Shown here piece by piece: positions 49,795-58,351 of a DNA stretch of 64,000 bases. The position numbers and the translations under genes were made by a program. Below the pieces are notes generated by a model. That model did no database searches, was not told the origin of the DNA, and saw nothing but the letters and a program-made list of their open reading frames with translations. Positions within the stretch are counted from its first letter, which is position 1. Each line of letters begins with the position of its first letter. The DNA lies in NCBI RefSeq assembly GCF_000021805.1, contig NC_011726.1, forward strand, positions 558,001 to 622,000, written 5' to 3'. Source of the DNA: Rippkaea orientalis PCC 8801. GTDB taxonomy: Bacteria; Cyanobacteriota; Cyanobacteriia; Cyanobacteriales; Microcystaceae.

Positions 49795-50096
49795 ATTATA
49801 GGAGATTTTTGAATCAGCGATTCGCCGTTGAAAACAAGATACTAAGGCACTGACCCCCATTAACCTTAGTCTTTGAGGGGATTATGAACTGCTCAATTAG
49901 AACTAGCACTTAAGTTAATAAATTGGTAAAAAAATTAACAATTTCTTTGACTTGTTAAGGTTAAATAATTTAACTATTACAATTTTTAAAGTTTATCAAA
50001 TATATATTGCAAATGCTAAGAACAATACCACCAAAAATACAGATAGCTTCTAGACTCGAATAGTCCAAGATCAAAAGTGTTTCGCCTGAATCATTC
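49795..50096. other. 302-bp intergenic region
   Basis: The spacer is strongly AT-rich (runs such as ttaaataatttaactattacaa). I see a weak inverted pair CTAAGG/CCTTAG at about 49841-49868 but no gene or known element. Confidence 0.5.
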
Positions 50097-50345
50097 ATGA
50101 ACAATCGTTCTCTAAAGACTATGGTATATTATTGGAATTTAGTCAGACCTCGCTTCCCCAATATTCAAGTGAGACTCCAACAGATTGAGACATTTTCTGC
50201 GAGTCCATCGGTAGCCTTAGGTCCAGCGATGTGGCTAAGTTGTAGTTTAGAAGATAAATGTCGAGAAAAGCGTCTTTATTGCAGTCAATTGTATGGTCAT
50301 GATTTAAGTTTAGACCTCTGCACCGATTGTCTAGACAGCCAGTGA
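50097..50345 (+). CDS. Small hypothetical protein, Cys-rich C-terminus
   Basis: The 82-residue frame ends with CREKRLYCSQLYGHDLSLDLCTDCL, in which Cys pairs could bind a metal. I do not recognise a family. Codon use is similar to neighbours and it precedes the subtilase gene by 89 bp, but there is no clear ribosome-binding site. A minus-strand frame of 72 residues overlaps and looks less convincing. Confidence 0.45.
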   Translation: MNNRSLKTMVYYWNLVRPRFPNIQVRLQQIETFSASPSVALGPAMWLSCSLEDKCREKRLYCSQLYGHDLSLDLCTDCLDSQ

Positions 50346-50434
50346 ATAAGAATGAGAACAAAATGGCTCAATAATTCCCAAATTTTAGAACACTGATTAA
50401 AATAGTTAATAGGAGTGCCATTAATTTACCCTAC

Positions 50435-52030
50435 ATGAACAAAAGTATCACCTGGTTAGCAGGAAGTTTAAGCGTTTTCGGAATTATTGTCCCCACTTTA
50501 GCCTTAGATAACTCCATCGGAGAAGCAGGAATTAATGCCCATCGGTTACACGAACAACCCCATAATCTAACAGGACGAAAAATTGCGATCGGTCAGGTAG
50601 AAATTGGCCGACCTGGCCAATTTGGCTTAGATAAAGTAGCAGCCTGGAATCCTTCGTTTAGACTGGCAGGGGTCTATTTTCGCAATAAAAACGTTACAGC
50701 CAATGGAAATCTTGATAACCATGCAGCGATGGTGGCCACAGTCATGGTCAGTCGGGATAAACGAATCCCTGGGGTAGCCCCAGATGCGAGACTCTATTCG
50801 GCGGCGGTAGGTGCCCTCAAACAAGGGGGTCAACCGGAAGAATGTCTAGCAAGTCAACACATTGCCCAACAAAATAGCGGGGATGTTCGGGCGATTAATT
50901 TTAGTTTTGGGGAATCTTTACAACAAGATCCTAGGGAAAATGCTAAGCTCGATGGCAATGCCCTATTAACCCAATGTATCGATTGGTCAGCGCGAGTTCA
51001 TGATGTTCTCTATGTCATCGCAGGGAATCAAGGAAAAGGGGGTATTCCTATTCCCACAGATCATTACAACGGCATTACGACGGCTTATACGGCTAAGCGT
51101 CAAGGACAATTTAGTAAGGTTGATTTTGCCAATTTAAGTGCCCTTCCTCAAGGCATTGGTCGGCGTTTAATTAAGCGAGAAATTAATGTAGGAACCAGAC
51201 GGTCAATTAGTTTAGTTGCCCCAGGTAATAAAATTGCTTTGTATGACCTTTCTGGGAAGATTAGTGAGGTGAGTGGGACGAGTTTTGCCGCCCCCCATAT
51301 TACGGCATCGGTAGCTTTACTACAAGAATTTGGCGATCGCCAACTCAAGACAAAACAACCCAATTGGAGTTTAGATTCTCGTCGTCACCAAGTGATGAAA
51401 GCTGTCTTACTCAATTCAGCCGATAAATTGACCGATCAAGGAGATGGGTTATTATTAGGAATGGTTCGGACAGTATTAAGTAAACGTAATCAAACTTGGT
51501 TAGAATCTGATGCCTATCAAGACCCCCAAATTCCCTTAGATATAGAAATGGGAACGGGACACCTCAATGCTTTTCGGGCTTATCAACAATTTAGTGCCGG
51601 ACAATGGAAACCAGATAGCGGGGTTCCTTCATTGGGTTGGAATTATGAAACAATTAGCTATCAAAAACAGCATGATTATGTTATTGAAAATCCTTTACCA
51701 AAAGGTAGTTATGTTTCAATTACTTTAGTTTGGGATCGTCATGTGGAATTGAAGGATACTAATAACAATGATCAGTATGATATTGGGGAAACCTTCAGCG
51801 ATCGCGGTTTAAATAATTTGGATTTGTATTTACTTTCTGCCACAGATCAAACGACGACTAAAAGTACCTGTTCTTCTGTTAGCAAAGTCGATAGCACAGA
51901 ACATATTTTTTGTCAAGTTCCTGCGACGGGATTATACAAAATTCGGGTAGATTATCCCCAACTGATTCATCAACAAACTCAACCCTATGGGTTAGCTTGG
52001 TGGACTTTTTCTCCAGAAACTAATCCTTAA
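50435..52030 (+). CDS. S8 (subtilisin-like) peptidase family protein
   Basis: The 531-residue exported protein begins with a signal (MNKSITWLAGSLSVFGIIVPTLA). The subtilase scaffold has LDNHAAMVATVM (His), VIAGNQG (oxyanion Asn) and GTSFAAPHI (Ser). The position of the catalytic Asp reads QVEIG, with Glu for Asp, which would weaken or abolish activity unless another Asp serves. A C-terminal region (about 400-531) looks like a P-domain-like or beta-rich extension. It is probably periplasmic or secreted. No neighbour indicates its substrate. Confidence 0.8.
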   Translation: MNKSITWLAGSLSVFGIIVPTLALDNSIGEAGINAHRLHEQPHNLTGRKIAIGQVEIGRPGQFGLDKVAAWNPSFRLAGVYFRNKNVTANGNLDNHAAMVATVMVSRDKRIPGVAPDARLYSAAVGALKQGGQPEECLASQHIAQQNSGDVRAINFSFGESLQQDPRENAKLDGNALLTQCIDWSARVHDVLYVIAGNQGKGGIPIPTDHYNGITTAYTAKRQGQFSKVDFANLSALPQGIGRRLIKREINVGTRRSISLVAPGNKIALYDLSGKISEVSGTSFAAPHITASVALLQEFGDRQLKTKQPNWSLDSRRHQVMKAVLLNSADKLTDQGDGLLLGMVRTVLSKRNQTWLESDAYQDPQIPLDIEMGTGHLNAFRAYQQFSAGQWKPDSGVPSLGWNYETISYQKQHDYVIENPLPKGSYVSITLVWDRHVELKDTNNNDQYDIGETFSDRGLNNLDLYLLSATDQTTTKSTCSSVSKVDSTEHIFCQVPATGLYKIRVDYPQLIHQQTQPYGLAWWTFSPETNP

Positions 52031-52056
52031 ATGATCTCTCAAACATTATAAGTTCT

Positions 52057-52120
52057 GTAGGGTCAGGTTTATCTATTATCTTCGTTAGAACCATAAACCT
52101 TTGTCAAAATCTGCCCCTAC
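52057..52120. repeat. Imperfect TAGGGG-type inverted repeat
   Basis: Outer arms GTAGGG and CCCTAC enclose inner arms AGGTTTAT/ATAAACCT and a 20-nt loop. It lies 27 bp past the subtilase stop and may terminate its transcript. Confidence 0.5.
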
Positions 52121-52168
52121 GGCCTCTATCATTTATAGTAAACCTAAACGTGATTTCCTATAAGAACA

Positions 52169-52681
52169 ATGTCAAAGCAAATTAAGCAGGTTGACTTAGT
52201 GCCTTTTTGTCAGGAAGAAGACAGCGATCGCATTCAATTTTGGTTAAACACTGCCCATGTTAAAAAATGGTGGATTAACCCTGATAATCACTTTAAAAAT
52301 ATCTTAAATCATCCTAGTTCTGACCATGGTATTATTATCGCTGATGGGATTAAAGTGGGTTATTTACGGTGGCAAAAAGTCGATATGCTAGAGTTAGCAT
52401 CAGTGGGTATTACTACTATTCCTGAAGGTTCTATCGATATCGATATTTTTATTGGAGAAAAGGACTATATTGGTTGTGGAATTGGTTCGCGTATTCTGAA
52501 ACAATTAGTTAATCAATTGGCTCAAGATACAACAATTCCTTTAATTGGGATGGCTACTTCTGTTGATAATTTTATTGCTATTAAAGCTTATCAAAAAGTG
52601 GGATTTCGTTGTTTATTTCAATTTGATAGTCCTACCTATGGAAGATGTTGGATTTTAGCATTAAATCCTCAAGAAAGTTAA
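52169..52681 (+). CDS. GNAT acetyltransferase, AAC(6')-like
   Basis: The 170 residues show WINPDNHFKN near 36 and SIDIDIFIGEKDYIGCGIGSRIL near 91, with the AcCoA loop (G-C-G-I-G-S). The family includes aminoglycoside 6'-N-acetyltransferases and siderophore-type acetyltransferases, but substrate specificity cannot be read off. No resistance role is implied. Confidence 0.75.
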   Translation: MSKQIKQVDLVPFCQEEDSDRIQFWLNTAHVKKWWINPDNHFKNILNHPSSDHGIIIADGIKVGYLRWQKVDMLELASVGITTIPEGSIDIDIFIGEKDYIGCGIGSRILKQLVNQLAQDTTIPLIGMATSVDNFIAIKAYQKVGFRCLFQFDSPTYGRCWILALNPQES

Positions 52682-52726
52682 AAATTAAATACGGATTAAG
52701 TGATAATGCGTTACGAACGCATCCTA

Positions 52727-53590
52727 CTAAATTTGTTTAACTGCTGTTAATAAGTCTTGATGAATTGAGGAGTTACAAGCAATAAGTAAACCCGGTAATT
52801 TATAATTTTTGCAAGTATTTAAAGGAGGTACTGGTGAACCATCAAATAGGGTGACTAAATACCCTGCTTCCTTTGCCATAAAAGCTAAAGCAGCACTATC
52901 GATTAAATTACCCGATCGAATAATTGCTCCCGATAATTCCCCTCCCAAAAGTCCATTAACGTTAGGAATTTGCCTTTGTTTAGAGTAGCTAGTAGCAATA
53001 TCAATTACCGGATATTTATTGATTAGAAAAGGTTTTAGTTTTTCCATTCCCCACCCTAATAAAATGGCTGCTTTTGAGGGTATTTTTTGCAGGGGTTTAC
53101 AGTTTTCAAATTCCACCTCAAAAGTTCCTTCAAATACTCCTTGACCCCGCAGTGCATAGCAATAATGATTAATCGCAGGAGACAGAGTAATTACTGCTTC
53201 ATAATCATCGGTATTCAACACACTTAAAATAATTTGATAATTCTGATGTCCATCGAGATAAAATTGCGTCCCATCAATGGGATCAAGGGTGACTAAATAA
53301 TCCCCAAATTCTCCAAAATCTGTTGCTCTAAAATATTTAGTATTGGCTGACTTTTGATACTCTTCTCCATAAAACCGAATCTGAGGAAATGTCCCTAATA
53401 ATACTACTTCAACTAAGTTTTGAATGGATATATCTGCATCGGTTAACGCAGCACCTAAAAAATTATCACTTTCGAGTTTAGCAGGAAGGGCTGTAATTTT
53501 TGATTGTAACTGACGTGCATAGGCTGCTGCAACTTTTAAATGGGGAAGCAGCGTTTTAAGAATTAAACCGGGTTGTGGTGCTAGTACCAT
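52727..53590 (-). CDS. Inositol-monophosphatase-family protein
   Basis: The 287-residue protein has the metal-site motif LDPIDGTQFYLDGH near residue 84, with an upstream Glu in FYGEEYQKS (near 72). The C-terminal motif normally WDxAAG reads IDSAALAFMAKEAG. Such enzymes dephosphorylate inositol, PAP or related phosphates with Mg2+. Substrate is unknown; the altered C-terminal motif suggests it is not a typical inositol enzyme. Confidence 0.8.
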   Translation of the reverse strand: MVLAPQPGLILKTLLPHLKVAAAYARQLQSKITALPAKLESDNFLGAALTDADISIQNLVEVVLLGTFPQIRFYGEEYQKSANTKYFRATDFGEFGDYLVTLDPIDGTQFYLDGHQNYQIILSVLNTDDYEAVITLSPAINHYCYALRGQGVFEGTFEVEFENCKPLQKIPSKAAILLGWGMEKLKPFLINKYPVIDIATSYSKQRQIPNVNGLLGGELSGAIIRSGNLIDSAALAFMAKEAGYLVTLFDGSPVPPLNTCKNYKLPGLLIACNSSIHQDLLTAVKQI

Positions 53591-53653
53591 GAAGACTAAT
53601 TGATGATGTTACTCATTTGAGATTATAATATATTAAACTATCAACCATCAACT

Positions 53654-53821
53654 ATGAACCATCAATCATCTACTCTAAAAACCTCTAATCTGATCTGTCA
53701 TCATTGTGAGGGAAAAGGATATAGTGTAATTCGAGACTGTACGGGAGAAATTCAACGAGAAGAAACTTGTTTATTTTGTTGCGGAACTGGGAAAAAACAA
53801 GATGATGAACCGGAAGATTAA
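53654..53821 (+). CDS. Small DnaJ-type zinc-finger protein, 55 residues
   Basis: ATG 53654 opens a 55-codon frame: an N-terminal tail, then CHHCEGKGYSVIRDCTGE...ETCLFCCGTGK. Two CxxCxGxG-like units spaced as in the DnaJ cysteine-rich domain imply one zinc site. Its last 20 bases overlap the start of the TPR lipoprotein gene at 53802. Too short for most ORF callers. The clean motif supports it as real. Similar free-standing zinc-finger chaperones (BSD2-like) act in plastids. Confidence 0.7.
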   Translation: MNHQSSTLKTSNLICHHCEGKGYSVIRDCTGEIQREETCLFCCGTGKKQDDEPED

Positions 53822-54596
53822 TTTATCCAATTTTTTACTATTTTTGTCTTTAACACTAGGATATTTTCTATTTTTGGGATGTTCAACTAATTCGTCTCAA
53901 CCAATTCCTAAAACATCTGAAATCCCCATTACAAAAAATCAAAAGCCTCTTGAAACTCCTGCACTGACTACTACTGCTGAAGATCGCAAAAATGCAGCAA
54001 ACCTAAGACAATTAGGGTTACAATATCGTCAACAAGAAAACTATCCTAAAGCCATTGAATCTTTAGAGAAATCCGTTTCCCTTGATTCAAAAAATCTTTC
54101 AGGGTTAGTATTATTAGGATGGACATTACATTTAGCTGGCAAATCTCCATCAGCACAGCAAACCCTCGAACACGCATTAACTATTAATTCTCAGCATATT
54201 GAGACATTAAATGCGTTAGGAATTGTTTATTTAGTTCAAGGGAATTTAGAACAAGCGATCGCTACCCATAGCAAAGCGGTTATTATTAATCCTAATAACG
54301 AAATTGCTCACTATAATCTTAATCTAGCTTATCAACGGTTACAACAATATACTAAAGCCATTAAACATGGCCAACAAGCGATTAAACTTGAACCCCATAA
54401 CCCTCATCCTTGGGTTGCTTTAGCGATTACTTATTGGGAAATGGGAGACAGCAAGAAAAGTCAAGAAACCTATCGTCAAGCAGTTAATTTAGATAGCCGT
54501 TATCGTCAAGTTGATTTTTTATCCCATCTGAAAAAAGCTGGATTTAGCCAAGAACAAATCAAGCAAACTCAAAAGGTTTTAGAGTCTCTATTTTAA
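53802..54596 (+). CDS. TPR-repeat lipoprotein
   Basis: The 264 residues begin with a lipoprotein signal (LLFLSLTLGYFLFLGC; lipobox Cys near residue 27). From about 66 to 250 there are five or six TPR units (e.g. YPKAIESLEKSVSLDSKNL, LEQAIATHSKAVIINPNN). It is probably membrane-anchored in the periplasm and used for protein binding. The preceding 55-residue zinc protein overlaps its start, and a short hypothetical protein follows after 27 bp, so the three may be one operon. Confidence 0.85.
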   Translation: MMNRKINLSNFLLFLSLTLGYFLFLGCSTNSSQPIPKTSEIPITKNQKPLETPALTTTAEDRKNAANLRQLGLQYRQQENYPKAIESLEKSVSLDSKNLSGLVLLGWTLHLAGKSPSAQQTLEHALTINSQHIETLNALGIVYLVQGNLEQAIATHSKAVIINPNNEIAHYNLNLAYQRLQQYTKAIKHGQQAIKLEPHNPHPWVALAITYWEMGDSKKSQETYRQAVNLDSRYRQVDFLSHLKKAGFSQEQIKQTQKVLESLF

Positions 54597-54623
54597 CATC
54601 TATATTATCAAGTTAAGCGTCAA

Positions 54624-55106
54624 ATGAAAGTCAATTATTATCTCACTATAGTAGGCTTATTGATATCGATTTTAATCTGGGATTTTTTGAATTTTAAAAA
54701 ACTTACAGCCAAGGAAACTATTAATCTTGTACCCACTGAAATAACCAGGGTAAATCTTACGACTTCTGAACAATCTTACCCGGCAAAAGCTCGGTTTTGG
54801 GGGTTAGTAGCTAATGGAGTTAATCAAGTTAGTACAGTTACCCTTAATTCTAACTCAAATCAGCGTTTATTAGTCACCATTATTTTACCTGAAAACTGTC
54901 GTCGAGTTTTTGAAATTACTGAAACAAAAATTACCAAAGTTATTCATGATTGTCCGAGTCAAAAAATTGATGAATCTTCTCAATATGCTGAATGGGTTGC
55001 TTTTCATAATGCCACTACTAGAGAAGTACAAATGATAGCTCCTCCTATTAAAGTAGAGAATCCTTTGTATATTAGAAAACAAGCTTTTTGGCTGATTCAA
55101 TACTAA
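54624..55106 (+). CDS. Hypothetical membrane-anchored protein, 160 residues
   Basis: An N-terminal membrane anchor (YYLTIVGLLISILIWDFLNF) is followed by a beta-rich domain with two Cys residues (near 96 and 114). I do not recognise a family. It follows the TPR lipoprotein after 27 bp and probably shares its transcript. Confidence 0.6.
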   Translation: MKVNYYLTIVGLLISILIWDFLNFKKLTAKETINLVPTEITRVNLTTSEQSYPAKARFWGLVANGVNQVSTVTLNSNSNQRLLVTIILPENCRRVFEITETKITKVIHDCPSQKIDESSQYAEWVAFHNATTREVQMIAPPIKVENPLYIRKQAFWLIQY

Positions 55107-55179
55107 AAAAATATTGAATTTTAGATAATTATATGATACAATTTACCTCATTCTAACCTAATAGAATAATTCAATTGAA

Positions 55180-56226
55180 ATGAAAATCAATCGCCGCCGA
55201 TTTTTAACTCAAACTTTAGCCAGTCTTGCTTTTTTAACATCTATACCTAATTCCAATGTTATTGCTAATTCTACTATTATTAAACCTGAAAGACTTAAAG
55301 CAGGGTCAGGGATTGGATTATTTAGTCCCGCAGGTGCAACCTTTATTAACCAAGAAATTGAAATCGTAAAAGACGCAGTAAAAGCATTAGGATTAGTCCC
55401 TTATTTGACTCCTCATTTATTAGATCGATATGGATATTTAGCGGGAAAAGATCAAAATCGTGCTGCTGATATCAATCAATTATTTGCTGATCCTAAAATT
55501 GAGTTACTGCTTCCCATTCGTGGGGGATGGGGATGTGCTAGAATTTTACCGTATTTAGACTATGAACTAATCAAAAAAAATCCTAAAATTATTATAGGAT
55601 TTAGCGATTTAACTGCTCTAATCTTAGGGATTTATGCTAAAACTGGATTAGTGACGTTTCATGGACCTAATGGCCTATCTTCGTGGCGAACTCAACAAGT
55701 AGACTCCTTTCGTCGTGTTTTATTTGCAGGGGAAAAAATAGTTTTTAAAAACCAGCCTGATGATGATGATACTAATCGTTTAATGCAGGTCAAAAACCGA
55801 ATTACAACCATTACTCCAGGCAAAAATCAAGGTCAATTAATTGGAGGAAATTTATCAGTATTATCTGGGTTAGTTGGTTCTTCTTATTTACCTAACTTTC
55901 AGGGAAAGATTTTATTTGTTGAAGATGTCGGAGAAGATATTTATCGAATTGATCGCCTATTAACTCATTTAAAATTAGCTGGAGTTTTCGATCAATTAGC
56001 TGGTTTTATTTTTGGAGAATGTACGCGATGTTTACCCAATGGTGATTATGGATCTTTAACCCTCGAAGAAGTCATTAAAGACCATATTCAACCCCTAGGT
56101 ATTCCCGCATGGTCAGGCGCACAAATTGGTCATATAGAAAATGTTTTAACCTTTCCTCTGGGGGTTAATGTAGAAATTAATGCTAATCTTGGAACAATTT
56201 CTTTTTTAGAATCTGCTGTTAATTGA
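55180..56226 (+). CDS. S66-family LD-carboxypeptidase
   Basis: The 348-residue exported protein begins MKINRRRFLTQTLASLAFL, a twin-arginine-like signal. The S66 core shows GSGIGLFSPAGA near 42, the nucleophile Ser in IIGFSDLTAL (near 142), and the downstream Glu and His motifs (IFGECTRC; QIGHIENVLTFPLGV). Such enzymes trim murein tetrapeptides (LdcA) or microcin/peptidyl-nucleotide compounds (MccF). The Tat-like signal points to a periplasmic peptidoglycan role. Confidence 0.85.
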   Translation: MKINRRRFLTQTLASLAFLTSIPNSNVIANSTIIKPERLKAGSGIGLFSPAGATFINQEIEIVKDAVKALGLVPYLTPHLLDRYGYLAGKDQNRAADINQLFADPKIELLLPIRGGWGCARILPYLDYELIKKNPKIIIGFSDLTALILGIYAKTGLVTFHGPNGLSSWRTQQVDSFRRVLFAGEKIVFKNQPDDDDTNRLMQVKNRITTITPGKNQGQLIGGNLSVLSGLVGSSYLPNFQGKILFVEDVGEDIYRIDRLLTHLKLAGVFDQLAGFIFGECTRCLPNGDYGSLTLEEVIKDHIQPLGIPAWSGAQIGHIENVLTFPLGVNVEINANLGTISFLESAVN

Positions 56227-56399
56227 TAGCAATCCCGTTATTCTCTTGTGGAAAAAATTCAACATCTAACAATTGTTCTGAAGTAAAAGGACAATTTTCA
56301 GCAAAGATATTAGGAGATAATTTAGTTTTATGAATCGCTCGTTTTCTGGCTTTTAGTTTTGTTATTTTTTCCAGAGGGAAGTTCAGGTTCAAATAATAC
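56220..56399 (-). pseudogene. Unassigned open-frame remnant, 59 residues
   Basis: A minus-strand frame without an ATG runs from a stop near 56399 to TAA at 56220-56222, overlapping the S66 stop. It encodes EKITKLKARKRAIHKTKLSP and a tail ending VEFFPQENNGIAIN. The Lys/Arg-rich and then polar composition looks like the C-terminus of a lost gene, next to the IS element. I cannot name it. Confidence 0.3.
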
Positions 56400-56437
56400 C
56401 ATTTTCATTAACTTGGACTACAGATATGGACAATGAA

Positions 56438-57712
56438 CTACTCCAATCCGCTACGCTGAGATTGGAGTTTCTGTCGCTTCACGGAGGCAAGTTGCTGAAA
56501 ACCTCCACAGGATTTAACTGTGGGTTTCTCAGTAGAGCTTTCCCCTCCACGATTAGGGACGCTAGTTCCTAACGCCCATGACAGCATAACCTCGGCACTA
56601 GCTACATCCCTGTCATTGGTGTAACCACATTGCTTGCATTCGTGAATGCGTTGCTCCAAGGTCTTTTTCTCTTGATGACCGCATTTAGGACAGGTTTGAG
56701 AAGGTTTTACTTTTTGAGTGGGAACCTCAACAAAAACTCCGTTACATTCCGAGAGTTTATACTCAATCATGTCACGGGTCATTCCCCATCCCACGTCTAA
56801 AATAGAGCGGTTCAATCCAGATTTCTGGCGTTTCCGCTTTCCTTTTTTAGCCTTGCGGGTCATTCCTTTGATATTCAATTTTTCAGTGGCAACCATGCTA
56901 TTACAGCTAACAATTTGTGTTGACACCTTATGCGCCCAATCTTGACGTTGACTAGCTACTTTTGTTTGCAGTTTCGCAACCTTTTTGGACGCTTTCTTCC
57001 ATCGGTTAGAGCCTCTAACCCGTTTTTTATGGTCAGGGGCTTTTTTGCGTCTTTTCTGCTTAGAAGCCCTTTTAATTTTCTCCTTAGCATTGGCAAGAAA
57101 GCGAGGATTCTCTATTTTTGTCCCGTCACTTAACGCAATAGCAGCGAGGGTTCCAAAATCTATTCCAATGGCTCCTGTTCCTGTTTGACGAAGGATCTCT
57201 TCGCATTTAACAGTGATGGAGGCATACCAATTCCCGTGACGATAAACAATCGTGCAGGTACTAGGAGTTCCCCATTGACGTGCTTTCCCTCGCATTTGAA
57301 CCTGAATACCCAAGTCTCGAAGCTCTAGGTACCCGTTTTCACCGATACTATGAACTCGAAACCCTTGACGGGCATCGGGATAAGTCCAGCCTGAGTATTG
57401 GCGAATCGAACGAAATTTAGGATAGCCACCCAATCCCTTAAAGAAACGTTGAAACGCAAAATCGACTCGCTTAACAGTTGCTTGCAATGAGCCGTGATTC
57501 AATGATTTATATTCAGGCCAACATCCTTTAAAGGGGACGAGAGCGGCCTGTTGGTCAAAATAGCTTACAGACTTTCCGAATTTCTGATAACTGGTTTTAC
57601 GGTCTTCCACACAGGCGTTATACAGATAGGCATGGAGTCTTCTGGCCTCAAACAGTTTTGCCGATTGAGACTTGGAAGGATATAGCCGAAACGTAACTCT
57701 GCGTGTAATCAT
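56438..57712 (-). CDS. tnpB: TnpB, RNA-guided endonuclease of IS200/IS605 element
   Basis: The 424-residue protein has the N-terminal WED/REC-type region and a RuvC-like nuclease. Catalytic acidic residues are visible: Asp in GAIGIDFGTLAAI (near 184), Glu in VATEKLNIKGM (near 274) and Asp in YTNDRDVASAEV (near 362). A Cys4 zinc ribbon lies in CPKCGHQEKKTLEQRIHECKQC. TnpB proteins use an RNA made from their own 3' end and right element end to cut DNA, helping keep the element. It looks intact. The gene ends inside the hairpin at 56441, and tnpA begins 29 bp away divergently. Confidence 0.9.
   Translation of the reverse strand: MITRRVTFRLYPSKSQSAKLFEARRLHAYLYNACVEDRKTSYQKFGKSVSYFDQQAALVPFKGCWPEYKSLNHGSLQATVKRVDFAFQRFFKGLGGYPKFRSIRQYSGWTYPDARQGFRVHSIGENGYLELRDLGIQVQMRGKARQWGTPSTCTIVYRHGNWYASITVKCEEILRQTGTGAIGIDFGTLAAIALSDGTKIENPRFLANAKEKIKRASKQKRRKKAPDHKKRVRGSNRWKKASKKVAKLQTKVASQRQDWAHKVSTQIVSCNSMVATEKLNIKGMTRKAKKGKRKRQKSGLNRSILDVGWGMTRDMIEYKLSECNGVFVEVPTQKVKPSQTCPKCGHQEKKTLEQRIHECKQCGYTNDRDVASAEVMLSWALGTSVPNRGGESSTEKPTVKSCGGFQQLASVKRQKLQSQRSGLE
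56441..56467. repeat. IS605 right-end hairpin
   Basis: Arms CTCCAATC and GATTGGAG enclose the loop CGCTACGCTGA. The hairpin lies at the 3' end of tnpB, and the sequence is nearly identical to that at 58203. It is probably the right end and part of the tnpB guide RNA. Confidence 0.8.
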
Positions 57713-57741
57713 GGACTCATTCTAATCTAAAGGTATAGGTG

Positions 57742-58155
57742 ATGGCAACCAAGCATAGAAAAGGTTCGCATAGTGTTTTTAGCGTTAGACTGCACTTCGT
57801 CTTCGTAACCCATTACAGGCGCAAGGCAATTACTTCTCCTATGTTGGAGAGAATAAAAGAGATGTTCGCTCAGGTCTGTTCAACAATGGATTGCGAATTA
57901 TTAGAATGTTCTGGTGAAGCAGACCATGTTCACCTTCTCGTAGATTTTCACCCCAAGCAATCCATTTCTGCCGTAGCTGGCTGTCTTAAGTCAGCTACCA
58001 GTCGAATGCTAAAAAAAGAATTTCCCGATGAAGTCAAGAAATGGTACAGAACTCAGTCTTTTTGGTCTGGCTCCTACTACGTTGCTTCTACTGGTGGCGC
58101 ACCGATTGAAAAACTAAAGGAATATATCAAGAATCAGGATCAACCAAGGGATTAA
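57742..58155 (+). CDS. tnpA: TnpA, IS200-type Y1 transposase
   Basis: ATG 57742 gives 137 residues. The HUH motif is seen in ADHVHLLVDFHP (near 63) and the catalytic Tyr in LKEYIKNQ (near 128). It cuts and rejoins single-stranded element ends at their hairpins. A GTG at 57739 is an alternative start. The protein is of normal length with no frameshift, so the element may be active. Confidence 0.93.
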   Translation: MATKHRKGSHSVFSVRLHFVFVTHYRRKAITSPMLERIKEMFAQVCSTMDCELLECSGEADHVHLLVDFHPKQSISAVAGCLKSATSRMLKKEFPDEVKKWYRTQSFWSGSYYVASTGGAPIEKLKEYIKNQDQPRD

Positions 58156-58202
58156 TTGGCAATGTTCGGGGTGTTGAACCCCTCCATCACCTCGCTATCC
58201 CG

Positions 58203-58230
58203 CCCCAATCCGCTATCGCTGAGATTGGGG
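58203..58230. repeat. IS605 left-end hairpin
   Basis: Arms CCCCAATC and GATTGGGG enclose the loop CGCTATCGCTGA. It is very similar to the 56441 hairpin, with the same orientation of loop sequence, as expected for the second end. Confidence 0.8.
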
Positions 58231-58248
58231 ACACCCGCGATTTACGTT

Positions 58249-58276
58249 GTAGGGGTCAACGGCCGTTGACTCCTAC
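58249..58276. repeat. TAGGGG-type inverted repeat beside the IS605 end
   Basis: Arms GTAGGGGTCAACGG and CCGTTGACTCCTAC pair with one mismatch and no loop. It lies 19 bp beyond the left hairpin, and could be the site into which the element inserted. Confidence 0.7.
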
Positions 58277-58351
58277 GAAAATGTGTAGCTAGATTTTTGG
58301 AAACGGGTATAATATCCCTCCATTAATACTCTAACTCAACTTAATTTGATA

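Larger units (their letters stand above)
56441..58230. mobile_element. IS200/IS605-family element with divergent tnpA and tnpB
   Basis: tnpA (plus) and tnpB (minus) are divergent and bounded by matching hairpins at 56441-56467 and 58203-58230. Coordinates run hairpin to hairpin; true ends lie a few tens of bases outside. Such elements move by a single-strand mechanism and make no target duplication. Both genes look intact. Confidence 0.85.

Noticed and set aside
52169-52681. Aminoglycoside resistance gene
   Set aside because: The GNAT resembles AAC(6') only at family level, and many chromosomal relatives act on other substrates.
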